From contig JAMJFZ010001226.1 in assembly GCA_026225945.1 (NCBI GenBank), forward strand, positions 1,146,501 through 1,210,500: a stretch of DNA of 64,000 nucleotides, written 5' to 3'. The notes beneath the pieces are model-generated. The model was given only the letters and a program-made list of their open reading frames with translations. It was not told the DNA's origin and made no database searches. The translations under genes were made by a program, and so were the position numbers. Numbering within the stretch: the stretch's first letter is position 1; every line of letters starts with the position of its first letter. Positions 11,183-23,234 of the stretch are shown in pieces. This DNA comes from Cricetomys ansorgei (Eukaryota > Chordata > Mammalia > Rodentia > Nesomyidae).

Positions 11183-11325
11183 AGAAGCTAAGCGTGGTGA
11201 TGTATGTCTTTGATCCCAGTACTCTGAAGACAGAGGTAGACAGATCACTGTGAGTTTGAGTACATAGTGAACTCCAGAATAGCCAGGGCTACAGAGACAG
11301 AGATCCTTTCTCAACAAACAAAATG
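11183..11325 (+). repeat. B1 SINE
   Basis: It contains GATCCCAGTACTCTGAAGAC, then AGAATAGCCAGGGCTACAGA and an A-rich tail of CAAA units. Confidence 0.8.
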
Positions 11326-11636
11326 AACAGCCTGCCAGGGTTGCATATTTTGGGGTAACAGTCCATGGACTCTATTACTTCCCCTATCTGAAATTTCCCA
11401 TGAAGTTGAGGAGCTGAGGAAAGGAAAATCAGACCAAAAATCAAATGGCAATAAAACTTCAAACAAAGAAGAGAACATAAATTAGAATAAAACTAAGAAA
11501 TAAGAAAAGAGTAAATCTAAGCACATTCACCCAGACCCCATTAAACCAACATCCCATTCCTAAAATAAGCTAGTCACAAATGGTTTGGCCTCATTTGTCT
11601 GATGAATATGTACCTTGTGTTTTAAGGAATTCAGAT

Positions 11637-11805
11637 CAAGCAGAGCATGGTGGCACATGCCTTTAATCCTAGCAGTTGAGAGGCAGAGGCAGACAGATCT
11701 CTGAGTCGAAAGACAGCCTGGTCTACAAAGCAAGTTCTGGGATAGCCAAGGCTACAGAAAAACCCTGTCTCAAAAAACAAAACAAAAAAAAAAGGAAAAG
11801 AAGAA
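11637..11805 (+). repeat. B1 SINE with A-rich tail
   Basis: It opens near GCATGGTGGCACATGCCTTT and passes through CAGCCTGGTCTACAAAGCAA to CCCTGTCTCAAAAAACAAAA, which is B1 order throughout. Confidence 0.88.
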
Positions 11806-11905
11806 AAAAGAAATTCAAATCAAATCCCAGTTTGGTGACACAGACCCGAAATCTCAGCACTTAGAAGGTGAAGCCAGCCTGGCTGGTCTCTGTCCCCCTC
11901 CCCCT

Positions 11906-11906
<1 letters not shown>

Positions 11907-11951
<45 letters not shown>
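11907..11951 (+). repeat. (GT)n microsatellite
   Basis: About 22 uninterrupted GT units, read directly. Confidence 0.97.
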
Positions 11952-12026
11952 GAAGATTGAGAAGAAGGGAATCAATGAATGACCCACAAAGAGAAAAGCA
12001 GCAAGAAAGGTGTTTGAAAGTCTTCT

Positions 12027-12308
12027 CTTGCTGGGTGTAGCATATGCCTTTAATCCCAGTACTCAGGAGGCAGAGGCAGGCAGATCTCTGTGAGTTCCAG
12101 GACAGCCTGGTCTACAGAGTGAGTTCTAGGACAGCTGAAGTTACCACAGAGAAACCCTGTCTCAGAAAATGAAGGAGGAGGAAGAGGAAGAGGAAGAGGA
12201 AGAGGAAGAATAAGAATAAGAATAAAAGGAGAAGAAGAAGAAGAAGAAGAAGAAGAAGAAGAAGAAGAAGAAGAAGAAGAAGAAGAAGAAGAAGAAGAAG
12301 AAGAAGAT
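12027..12308 (+). repeat. B1 SINE followed by purine (GAA)n tract
   Basis: The B1 occupies about 12027-12168 (GCCTTTAATCCCAGTACTCA ... CCCTGTCTCAG). Its 3' tail has grown into GGA and GAGGAA units (12169-12210), an AATAAG patch, then about 25 GAA units (12231-12306). SINE A-tails are a known seed for such tracts. Confidence 0.9.
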
Positions 12309-12629
12309 GTAGTTCCCAGACTGTGTCAACTTGTGCTATCCAAGGATCCAAGGATACCTCCAGCAATCTCATTATTTTTATGGTGATATAGGCTTATCAA
12401 AATTATATAAACTTCAGTTCAGAGATATGGGCAGTGCTAGATATAGAGTTTCAAAGAAAGTTAAAGCTCATGAGGGAAAGAGAAAAATTCTAAAAATGTG
12501 GCGTGAAGCAGAAAGTGAGAGAAGCTTTAGGAATTCATTAGTGCAGCCAATATTTCCTAGAAATGTACATAAACTGCTTGTTTGTTTGGGAGACTAGAAT
12601 GGACCAGAAAAAAAAAGCAATGCTAAGCT

Positions 12630-12816
12630 TTTTTTTTCCAATTTGTGTATGGATGTTTTGCTTGCATGTGTGTCTATGACTGGTGCCTGTGAAAACCAGT
12701 AGAGTCATCAGATCTACCTGGACCTGAGTTATGGGCATATAGGTACTAGGAATTGAACTTGGGGCCTCTGGAAGAACAGCTAGTGTTCTTAACCCCTGAT
12801 CCATCTCTCCAGCCCC
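12630..12816 (-). repeat. B3/B2-type SINE
   Basis: On the plus strand it ends CTGATCCATCTCTCCAGCCC, the reverse of the B2/B3 tRNA-like head. Confidence 0.75.
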
Positions 12817-14170
12817 TCAATTTTGAAAAGAGCTTTGTGGTTCTTCAAGGTATCTCATGTTCTAAGCTAGAGTGGGTTTTTGCTGCCATTGATCTGGAGG
12901 CTTCAGGGCCTCATTTAACCAGAGCTTTCTGAACAACGAGAGTCTGTAAGGACACCCTGTTTATCTTGTTACAAAATAAGAAACTATCAATGTATTATAA
13001 AGACAGAAGCCTTGGGTAAAGGCTATGGAATCTGAACCATATTTAAATATTGGTGAAAATACTGAGGGAGATTCATAGTATACTTCAGGTATTTGACTCC
13101 AGGTTAATTTTCCCTCTCTAAATACAAACCAAAGAGAAATGGCAAGTCAGGGCGTAAGAGAGTCTAAAAGAAAGATGAGCCGAGGATGAGCACTGTAAAC
13201 CAAGACACATAAACATGAGGGATAAAAATAATTCTGACACCTAAATATTTTTCTAATTAATGGATTGGTGTCTTGAGTCCCATTTTTCATCTTCCTTTGT
13301 TGACAATGTTGGGTTATAGGTAAGGAAGTGAAATTAGAGATCTTCTTGAAAGAGAAAATTTCTGTTTGGTGAGAGGTGTTTCTGGGCTTCTAAAGGGAAA
13401 GCTTTGTTCCTTTCCTAGGAACTCCTGTAAGTCTGTGGTCAATGGTAGTTCCTCCTCATGTGTGAACCCCATGCTGAATAATACTTCCTATAAGATGTCA
13501 TTTTCTTCAGAGGGTTTTTAATCCAGTCAATTTTCTATAAAGAAAAGAATGTGAGAAGGTCGAGGTTTGTCTTGGGGTATGGAAATAAAACACTTTCTTT
13601 GAAACATCTGGGGTGTAGATTCAAGAGGGACAATGAGATAGAGTGTTGAAGGTAAGGAGTTTATTAGAAGAGTTTATCAGTTTATTACTGATGCCAAAGA
13701 CAGACATATATATATAGGCAGTAAGACATCAAGATGGTGGGGCTCTGAGAGAAGTTCAGGTCCCAGCACCTGAGACAAATCAAAGCCATCTCTCCAGCCC
13801 CATGATCTTCTTTATTAACTTGTCTGGATTTATAATCACCTAGGAAGTACCCCCCTGGGCATATCTGTGAGGGAGCTTCTTGAAAAGGGAAGGCCCACCC
13901 TGAATGTGAATGGCACTATCCCACAGGCTTAGTCTCAGACTGAAAGAAAATGGGGAAAGAAGAAAGCCAGCTGAGCTCTGCCATTCCTTTTTTATTTGCT
14001 TCCTGATCTGCCCCGATATGAACAAGTTCCTACAGTATCACTGTAAGTTGCTCCTGTAGCTATGCCTTCCTGCCATGATGGAGTGTATCCTTCAATTGTG
14101 AGTCAAAATAAACTCCTCCCTTTTCTTGCTTCTCATAAAGCATTTGGCCACAGAAATGAGAAAAGGATCC
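12817..14170. other. Intergenic, no gene recognised
   Basis: AT-rich sequence with a short SINE head fragment near 13785-13802 (CATCTCTCCAGCCCC). I see nothing else to annotate. Confidence 0.45.
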
Positions 14171-14171
14171 C

Positions 14172-14290
14172 CCCCTCCTCCTGAGACAGGGTTTCTCTGC
14201 TGTAACTCTGGCTGTCCTGGAACTCACAGAGATCCACCTTCCTCTGCCTCCTGAGTGCTGGGTTAAAGCATGCACCACTACCGAGTACTA
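14172..14290 (-). repeat. B1 SINE
   Basis: It reads GAGACAGGGTTTCTCTGCTG, then GTCCTGGAACTCACAGAGAT and CCTGAGTGCTGGGTTAAAGC, which is reverse B1. Confidence 0.85.
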
Positions 14291-14764
14291 GGAACTTTAT
14301 AGTAAGTACTAGTAAGAATTATGGACAACAGACGCTCTCATTCATATAGTACAAATAGTACAGCCACCATGGAGATATTCAGTAGTTTCTCTAAAACTAA
14401 ACAAAGACTTACTATACAATATACAGTGGCTTCACTTATATATTTGTCCAGGCAAATCAAGAGCATGGTGTGCAATCTTGACATGGTACAGGCAGCATTT
14501 CATCTCTCTGGGCTTCTCAGATTCATGTTCCCAGTCAAAAATAGTCTTCAATATGTTAAGCCCACTCCTCAAAATCAAGGAAAGTCAGAGAAATTGCCAC
14601 AGCCAGAGGGGTCTTAAGGATCAATTGAGACTGAGTGTATGATGCCTTGGATAACATCCTAGAAAAGAAAAGGATATTTGTAACAACTAAAGAAGGTAAG
14701 TGAAATAGGTATGGCTGAGTGTGTCAATATTGTTTCATGAGTTATAAGCGGATGATGACGTAAA

Positions 14765-15156
14765 TTTAAGTATATGTTTATGCTTGCATGAGTTCATGCA
14801 GTGCCCCCTAGGTCAGAAGAAGATAGTTGTGAGCCACTATGTGACTGTTAGAACTGAAACTAGGTCCTCTGCAAGAGCAGACAATACTCTTAACCATGGA
14901 GCTATCTCTCCAGCCCCGTGGGATATTTTAAATGGAGAAAAAAACTGGATACTCTATGTCCTACCTTTACAGTTTCTCTGAAAACTTAAAAGTATTCTAA
15001 ATTTTATTTAAAAATTTATTTATATGTATGTGTGACAAAGGAACTGGAGTTACAGGCTTGTTGTGAGCTATTTGATGTGGGTGCTGGGAATCAAATTCAG
15101 GTCCTCTGCAAAAGCAGTGTGCACTCTTAAACACTGAGCCACCTCTCCAGCCCCAC
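14765..15156 (-). repeat. Two adjacent B3/B2-type SINEs
   Basis: The two copies end in CATGGAGCTATCTCTCCAGC (to 14920) and CTGAGCCACCTCTCCAGCCC (to 15156). Both have CTCTTAA before the end and the GTCCTCTGCAA motif of this SINE class. Confidence 0.75.
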
Positions 15157-15199
15157 ACATTCTAAGATTTAAAATGTCATGTTTAGAAAATATTTAGGG

Positions 15200-15378
15200 G
15201 TTTGGAGTGTTGTTCAGTAATAGATCACTTGCTTTAGCATGTGCCCTGGGTTGAATCCCTAGGTCTGTATCTTACGTGCACATGCGTACCCCTACCCATC
15301 CCCACAAACCAACCCTTCGGGAAGGAAATAGAAAGTGGAAGTAAACAAAACAAAACAAAACAAAACAAAACAAAACAA
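15200..15378 (+). repeat. ID-like fragment and (AAAAC)n tract
   Basis: 15200-15290 resembles a tRNA-Ala-derived ID/B-type head (GTTCAGTAATAGATCACTTG). About seven AAAAC units lie at 15344-15378. Confidence 0.6.
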
Positions 15379-16148
15379 ATATGTTCCGTTTTCCAATGTT
15401 GACATCAAGGGATTGGAGAGGGAAACACTTAGATACGACAGGATCCCTTGTAACAGCTCTTCTTCTTACAAACTACTGAGTAGCCCTAGCTCTAAGAAAC
15501 ACCTTCATCCTCTATGCCCAGTCTTCAGTAGGCCACTTCTGGCTAAGAGCATAGAGCAGCAGCGCCCTCGTGTGGCTATGGTATTGAGAATAGAAGACCC
15601 TAGTTCTTTAACCTCCTGCGGAAACTTCCCTAGAGTTTTCAGTTGTCAGTGACTGGTACTCAAAGCAGTGTCAGGTTCAGAGTCTGAGTGTTCCCGAATT
15701 CACGCAAACACAGATGCGGCCTCTCCATTGAGTGATGGTGGACTGTGAGCCACGAAAGGAGTCTCCAGATTGACTGCACGGCTGGTTTCTAGCTCCCACC
15801 TGTGCAGGGACTTCCCTACTTCCAGGACCAGCCCAGAACTGTTCACAAATAAGATGTGGGGGAGCCAGAACCACCGCGTTGTCCTGGGAAGACCAGGAGG
15901 CCCCAGAAGCCAATACAGAGAAGTTGATGCTGGGAGGGAGGCCAAAAGAAATGGTGGGTGGAAACCAGAAAGAAAGGGGCTCAGGAAGTCTAACCTGGAG
16001 CATCAATGCTTCAGGGGTGGGTTCTCTTGAGACACGTTTAGGGATTCTAGCTAGAGTGCTGCTTTTCACGTGGATAGTAATCTATTGAAATATCAGGTTA
16101 TGAGGGGGGAGAGAGGGGAGAAGACAGGGGAAAAGGTAACAAAACATT
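15379..16148. other. Intergenic, no gene recognised
   Basis: Open frames of 80-130 codons exist on both strands around 15680-16070. They overlap each other and lack recognisable domains. No splice sites support them. Confidence 0.4.
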
Positions 16149-16580
16149 TTAAAAATAAATGTTATTTTCATTGTATTTTATGTGAATGGGTATACATTTT
16201 GCCTGAATGTGCACCTGTGCACCACTTGCATGTCTGGTACTCCTTTTCTGGTAGGCCAGAAAAGGGCATCTGAGTACCTGGAATTGGAGTTGCTGAAGGT
16301 TGTGAGCTGCCATGTCGGTTTGGAGAATTGAATTCCAGCCCTCTGCAAGAGCAGGCAATACTCATAAATGCTGAGCCCTCAGAATTTTTATATTTTAACA
16401 AGTCTGGAAAAGATCTGTGTTTGGCTTTTCTTAAGATTGCTAAGGTGTTTTTTGTTGTTGTTTGTTTTGGTGGTGTTTCTTTAGACAAGATGTCCTTGTG
16501 TAGCCAAGTCTCAAACTTGAGATCTTACATCTCATAAGCTAAGTAAATGCTCTATTACTGAGCTACACCCTCAAGCTTTT
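16149..16580 (-). repeat. Degenerate SINE cluster
   Basis: 16150-16375 resembles a reverse B3 (CCCTCTGCAAGAGCAGGCAA, AATGCTGAGCCCTC). 16480-16578 resembles a reverse B1/ID-type element ending ACTGAGCTACACCCTCAAGC. Confidence 0.55.
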
Positions 16581-17307
16581 TCTTTTTCTTTCTTTTTTTT
16601 CAGATGCAGGTTAACTTACCTGGACCTGCACCCTACTATGTTAGCCTGGGGTGAGCCGTGCAGTGGCTGACATTCATGCTCTATTTTCCCACTTAAGTGG
16701 TTTGTTCTGCATCTGTGTGATTTAGTGATCAACAAAGGTTTGCCAGTTTCTATTAAGGCTTTTGTGCCCACCCTTTCTATGGTCATCTGATTTCTATAAT
16801 TTCTCCAAAATTTTCACACATACTAGCAGCTAAGAATTCTGGAGGTTAGTAATTTAAAACAGAGTTTTTCTTTGTAACTCAGGCTGATCACAAGTGTGCT
16901 GCAATCCTGTCTCCTAAGGGCTGAGATTACAGGTACTTGATAGCACCTGACTGTTCATCAAGACTTTTTCTGCTGCAATGTGTGTTGGTTGGGGGTGGGC
17001 TGGAGAAATAAAGGTGAAGATTTGCAAATCTCACCAGAGGAAAGGTCTGGTTTCCTACATTCATGAATACTTAACTTTAGTAGTCAGCCTGGGGTTTGGA
17101 AAGAGTTTATATTTTTGTTCATTTGAGGTCCTGGGATGGAACCTGGGGCTTTCTATATGTTAAGCAAGTATTCTACGCAGAGTGTATCAGCAGTTGTGTT
17201 CAGATTTTGGATCTCAGTCCTTCTGAGCTTGTCTTTTGATCTGAATACTGTCAACACTAGAGACACTATGGCTGCAGTAATTTGCTAATAAGGTTAGTAC
17301 ACATAAG

Positions 17308-17860
17308 GTACTGTCTTAGTTAGTGGTTCTATTGCTATGATGAAACACCATGACCACAAAGCAAGTTGGGGAGGAAAGGGTTTACATGGCTTACACTTTC
17401 ATATCACTGTTCATCATTAAAGGAAGTCAGGGCAGGAACTCAAACAAGGCAGTAATCTAGAGGCAGGAGCTGGTACAGAGGCCACCTGCTTTCTTAATGA
17501 ACCCAGGACCACCAGCCCAGAGGTGGCACCACCCACTATGGATTGGGCCCTCCCCCATCAATCACTAATTAAGAAAATGCCTTACAGGCCTGTCTACAAC
17601 CTGATCTTATGGAGGTATTTTCTCAATTGAGATTCCCTCTTCTCAGATGATTCTCGTTTGTGTCAAGTTGACATAAAACTATACAGCAGAAGTATAAAGA
17701 CAGAGTTCTTTATACTTCTTCCTCATGTGGTGGTCAGAGGACAACTTGAGCAAGTTGGGTCTTACCTTGTACCATGCAAGTTCTGGGATTCAAACTCAGA
17801 TGGTCAGGCTTAGTAAAAAGTGTTTTTACCCACTGAGCCATCTTGCTGGCTGTCTTTTTT
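17308..17860. repeat. Dispersed ~380-bp rodent repeat, then reverse B3
   Basis: 17308-17690 begins CTGTCTTAGTTAGTGGTTCT and ends GTGTCAAGTTGACATAAAAC. It contains GAACCCAGGACCACCAGCCC. I know this as a common rodent repeat but cannot name the family with confidence. 17705-17855 is a reverse B3-type SINE ending CCACTGAGCCATCTTGCTGG. Confidence 0.6.
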
Positions 17861-19390
17861 TTTTTTTATTACCATTGTTTGTTCATTTGTTTTTAATAGG
17901 AGGAAAAGAACCCAGTTCCTGCAAGAAATCATTATGGTTCATGAACTGATTTTGTGATATTAATATGAATCCAGGCACAAGCAGTTCCTATTTAGATTCC
18001 TTGCCTCTCATCTCCTCTCTTCTTTTTCCTTTCCCTCTCTGGCCTACTCTCTTTGTTTCTGGGGAAAATACTTATTTTGCTTACAGTTTTAGAAATTTCA
18101 CTTAATTGTTCCAGGGAGCATGTAACATAGGAAAGCAGAGCAGTTCACATTTATGATAAACAGGAAGCAGAGTGGAATAGTAACAGAAAGGGGCCAAGGC
18201 AAGATGTAGTCTCCAAATACATTCCCCCAGTGGCCTCCTTCCTCTAACCAGGTCCTATGTTCCACAATTCCACCCCCATCCCACTTTGAATCCATGAATA
18301 ATTAAACTTCATTAGGACACAGCCTAATTCTTTCTAGAAATACCCTCACATACACTCCCAGAAATGTGCTTTGCCAATCTCTAAAGTATTTCTCAATCCA
18401 TCAAGTTGACTGTTAAGAGACAGGGTCTCATAGTCCAAGCTGGCCTGGCACTGGTTATGTAGGCCAGGATGCTCTTTACTTAAAGTTTGCTATCTTCTTG
18501 TCTCAGTTTTTTAAGTGCTGGGATTACAATTGTGTATGACTGTATCTTCCCTCCTATTTAGATTTCTTAACATAAAATATAATTAGGCCTAGAGCCTGAA
18601 CCCAAACTTCTGCAGGGAATCACTGACTTTTTATAGTCTGCAACGATAAGGCACACATCCTATGGATTCCTGGTTGAGATAGTCTCATGTAGTCCAGGCT
18701 GATCTTAGCTTCACTATGTAGTTGAAGGTGACTTGATCCTCCTTCATTTATCTTTCAAGTGCTAGGATGACAAGCATGTATCATCACACCTGAGAGATGT
18801 TCTCTTTAGTGGTAGATAAAGCACATTTCATAGCCAAGAAATTTGTTGTAAGTTGTCTCTGGAAACCCTAGTGTAGAAACTGAAGAAAGAGGCAAACAGA
18901 TCCAGAGTTATGCAGATAGAGTTTAGTACAGATTTGTAGACAAAAGCATCTCTGAGATGTTAGCAAAACGGGAGACTCTGCTGCTCCAAGGCAGGAGAAA
19001 GGATTTTAAACTAGACAAAGGTGCGCTGCAGTGAGCTAGACTGTACCTGTGCTTTCTCGAAGATTCTTAGAACATCAAACATCAAGTGGGATCAGTTTAG
19101 GTGTCAGTAGAGTGGCCAGCATGAAATGCTGAACTATTTGATGGATTCATTTCCCCTATAGTGTTAGAATGTAAGCCAGGGCTACCTGGTAGGCAAGGTA
19201 GTGCCCAGTTCATAACCCAGTGGCTTCAGTCATACCAGCTAGATCCCTATTCCTACCTCAAAAACTAAGGACCAGAATCCATGTATGGTGGTATACTTGT
19301 GTAATCACTGAAGTGAGAAGATCTTGAATTTAGGGCTCCATAGCAAGTTTCTGGACCAGCCAGGACTAGGCTGGATAGCAAGACTTGTCT
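17861..19390. other. Intergenic, no gene recognised
   Basis: Contains degenerate reverse SINE pieces near 18415-18545 and 18670-18795 (GATCTTAGCTTCACTATGTA). I see no gene. Confidence 0.4.
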
Positions 19391-19445
19391 ATAAATAAAT
19401 AAATGAATGAATGAATGAATGAATGAATGAATAAATAAATAAAGT
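19391..19445 (+). repeat. (AATG)n/(AAAT)n microsatellite
   Basis: Tandem AATA and AATG units follow a SINE-like tail, read directly. Confidence 0.9.
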
Positions 19446-19859
19446 TTATTTAAAATCGAAGGTCAAACTAAATCAGTCAACTATGGATGCCCAGTTTTGT
19501 AAATAAAGTGATTTGAAGCCAGGGTGAGGAACAGTCATTTCATTGCTTCATTTTTGATGTAAAGCATGTTTGTTGACCTCACTGCTTGCCTATTTCATGT
19601 GGTCTAAGATAGTGGTAATATACATGATTGCTTCAACCTAGTGCCTTTTGTACTTTCCCATCACCTTTCCCACCCTACTCTTGTGCTTCGACTGCTTGAG
19701 CCCAAAGATATGAGCTAAGTGTGATTTCAAATGCACTGAAAAAAAAAGAAAGAAAGAAAAGAAAAAGATTACACAGGCAGAGATTTAAGTGAATTTGATA
19801 TATGAAGGGCTATACTTGACCTTGGTGTAATGTCTATGTAGTGTCTGTATCTTTTTAAA

Positions 19860-20035
19860 ATTTATTATTATTATTTTTATTCACGTCTGTCTGTCTGTGT
19901 GAGTCTGTTTGCCATATATGGTCAGTTACTAGAAGAGAGTGTGGGATCCCTGGTTACAGGCGGTTGTGAACTGTCAGTGCTGGGAACCAAATTTGGGTCA
20001 TTTGGAATATCCCTTAACTGCTGAGCTGTCTTTAA
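19860..20035 (-). repeat. Degenerate B3-type SINE
   Basis: It ends CCTTAACTGCTGAGCTGTCT on the plus strand and has the internal GGTTACAGGCGGTTGTGAAC typical of the class. Confidence 0.6.
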
Positions 20036-20344
20036 ATCTCATTATCAGCTTTCTTGTCTTTTACTTTACCTAAGATGCTGCTCCACGGCTCATTCTGTTT
20101 GTCTGCGAAGTGCTTCAGTTTTCCTTTGAGCTCACAAGGAGAGAACTAAAGCTTTTAGTGGTTGTGTCTTTTTGTGTGTGTTGTGTTTTTACTGTGTATC
20201 TTACGCTGGTCTGGAACTCACTTGCACCTGCCTAGTACTGGAATTACCGAAGTTGAGTCACGAGTCCAGGAGCCCTCCCCCATTCCTTCTCCCCTCCTCC
20301 TTCCTCCCCACAGGAGTAAATACTTAATCCTGGGGAATGGGGTT

Positions 20345-20905
20345 TCCTAGCGCAGGTGATCGACCGTAGGCGGGGCGAGAAGGCGTGGCTTGCAGGCATT
20401 GGACTTCTTCAGATCTAAATTCTGACCTTGGCGGTCCGCCACTTAAAGTGGATTACCTGCAGATCCGATCTTAGCGGAAGCCGAGGGACTGCGGGTCAAG
20501 GCGTGCTCACTGCGTAGCGGATTCCTGACTTTGGACCGAAGCGCATTCCTGTGTTCACGCGCTGCGCGCTTGTTCGGCTCGAACGCGCGGCCCTTCGGGG
20601 AGCTGCGGTCCTCACGCGGAACAGAGCTCCCCGCGTGGTCGTGTGCGGACCAAGGCGTGGTCACGGAGGACGAGCGCTGGGGAAAGCTGTGAGCCAGTGG
20701 AGGCACCGTTGGGCTGCCGAGGCCGTGGTAAGGCCGTGGTAAGCTTGTGCGGGCCCTGGGTAGATCTCCGCGGTGGAGCGGAGAGGGCCGGACACCTGGC
20801 TGGGAGAAGCCTCTCACCCTGCTCCGCCGTGCAAAAGCTCACGCGGCGGAACCCCTCGAATTTCCCGGCTGCGGGAGGGTAGATTCAGCAAAGAGTGCAA
20901 TGTCC
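20345..20905 (+). promoter_or_regulatory. CpG island, probable Zfp57 promoter and 5' exon
   Basis: CpG frequency jumps sharply relative to the flanks (for example GGTCCGCCACTT, GCGCTGCGCGCTTG, GCGCGGCCC). No TATA box is evident. It sits about 1.9 kb upstream of the first Zfp57 coding exon on the same strand, so it is the likely transcription start region. Two GTAAG donors occur 11 bp apart (GT at 20728 and 20739), created by a perfect 11-bp tandem repeat GGCCGTGGTAA at 20721-20742. Long open frames here are GC artefacts. Confidence 0.65.
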
Positions 20906-20920
20906 GGGTGTTTCTCCTCA

Positions 20921-20957
<37 letters not shown>
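20921..20957 (+). repeat. (TG)n microsatellite
   Basis: About 18 TG units directly after the CpG island, followed by a run of nine G. Confidence 0.95.
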
Positions 20958-20959
<2 letters not shown>

Positions 20960-22712
20960 TGGGGGGGGCCGGCTTAGATTTAGAGAGAGACCGACAAACA
21001 GGGTCTCCTGAAGACAAGGCTGCCTGATCTTCCTATCTCAGCCTCCTTGAGTTCAGGAATTAGAAGTGTGTTTTTGAGGCTGACCCAGCGTCTCAAATTT
21101 GCAAATCCCCGAATAGGTTTTAGTCGGAGGAGTAGACTCAGGATTGAGAGATACCCGCACATTCCCTCCAGAAATTTACGATATGGAAGGGTGGGATCAG
21201 GCCACCGGTACAGGTGAACCCACTTGGGGCCTCCTGCCAGTTAACAGCTGCCTTCTCCCACTCTCAAGGCTCCTGGACCAGGAAAGTACAATCGGAGGTA
21301 AATGAGGGAGGAGGTGGGTGGAGGTAGGCAATACCTGTCAGTCTCCTTAAGCAGCCTAAATTTGTATCAAGGACTGCCCCCTGTTATCTTGTGTGTGTGT
21401 TGTTGTTGTTTTGAGACCTATTATGTAGCCTAGGCTGGTCCAGAACTCATGGAGAGCTTTCTCAGCCTTCCTGGTGCTTGGGTAATAGACTGGGTCACCA
21501 CGTCTACGTTTTCCTGCCATGGTGAAAACTGTTAAAGGTCCTTGAGGACAGTAGTATAGAGCTGTTTGGAATGTGGCTGGCTGGAAAATGGGAGAGTAAT
21601 GCTAGGTCTGCACATTTCAAGCAATGCCTCCAGTAGTATTAAAAGGAAGGGATAGGGGAATGAGAGGTAAGACAGAAGGAGAAAATCAACTTCAGACCCT
21701 AGGAATACAGCTTTCCTGCAACTTCTTGGGGATCCAGCCTTTATGTCTTTATGATTTGCTTAGCATCTAGAGAGGACAAAAAGGTGAGTGGCCATTGACT
21801 GGAAGAGGCTTTTTTTCTTTTTTTTTTTTATCAGAGCATAAAATTTTCAGAGTGAACAAGGAAGTTAAATGCTGTTGGATTATCACTGTGCTTTGTTTAA
21901 AAGGATCTGGTTGTACAACTGATACCTGACTCAAGATGCCAAGACTTAAGATGGTTCAAAACAATGGGAAAGCCTTACACATTCAGTCAACTTGTATTTT
22001 GGGGTTTGATTTAACTTGTCTCTAGACTATCACTTTGTGGTACATAGGATAGTCTGATATTCTCTTCATGCTGGGTAGTGGTCACAGGCTGCGGTTTCCA
22101 GACAGCTAGCAGATCACGAGGGGAAACAACACACTCTACAGTGTGCTGTGTTACTGAGCTGTGAGATTCTGTAGGCTAGGTGCCTTACTTGTAATTCTAA
22201 CTTAATGATATTTTCAGCTTAAGAGATCATCGGGGATAGCTCCATTGTAAATACCATAATTTATAAAAATCCAAGTCATAGGGCTTGGGGTATACATAAG
22301 GTACAGTGGTACAACACTTGCTTAGCATTCACAAGCCCCTGGATCTGAGCCCTAGGATACTACCACATATTCAAGTTACAGAATCTATATTTTTGGTCCT
22401 GGAAGAGATATTTACTCTCATGTTTTCAATGAAATGAAGTTTGTGACAAATTCAGTTGTGTACTTTTCAGTGGTACTGAGTCTATAATTAAAAACAAAAC
22501 AACAACAACAGCAACAAAAAAATAACTCTCCCATGGAGCAAATGTCCTTGAATAATTGATTTAATGTCTCTACACTTAAGGTTTGTGAAGGTGGAACCAT
22601 TAATGGTTGAGCAGGCCCCATCACAGTGCAGGAAGTTAGTAACTGGGTGTTAAGGAAGCATTTGTTTCTTACTCTCATTTTGCTGATATTATATATCTCT
22701 CTCTAACCTTAG

Positions 22713-23189
22713 ATTTCTATCGTGCACAACAAATAGTGGCTAGAAGCAGCCTTGAACAGAAGTTGAACAACCTGGCATTACTGAACAATGGCAGCTGAGA
22801 AACAGGTAACCAGAGCCCTGAGGGAACTAAGGCTGCCATATGAAAGAGGAGAATTTGGATAGTTGAACAATCAAGAAAGATAGCTTTTTAAAGTAGATAT
22901 TTTTGTTAAAAGAAGCAGTATCAAACTCTGGGGCCCTTGTAGGATTTCTCCATTGGCCCAGTTCCTGGGAGGTAGAGAGTCACAAAGAGTCCCGTTAGTT
23001 TTGGGGACCAGACCAGAAGTGACTAAAACTAGGAAGAGACACCACTAAAGACATGCTGCTTCCTGGGGTAGGTAGTGTGTTAGCTGCTCTACAGAAGCCC
23101 AGAAGAAAGATATGGTGGAGGAGTTGGGGAGATGTGTAAGGTACTTGTGGCATAAATATGAAGACCAACTTGGGATCTTCAATCCCCAC

Positions 23190-23234
<45 letters not shown>

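Noticed and set aside
12112..12372. Minus-strand poly-leucine protein
   Set aside because: It is the translation of the (GAA)n/(GGA)n tract and the B1 next to it.
15677..16088. 130-codon minus-strand frame and overlapping plus-strand frames
   Set aside because: No recognised motif and no splice sites. Overlapping frames on both strands suggest chance.
20443..20882. Open frames on both strands of the Zfp57 CpG island
   Set aside because: Composition artefacts; no domain, no conserved start and no splice support.
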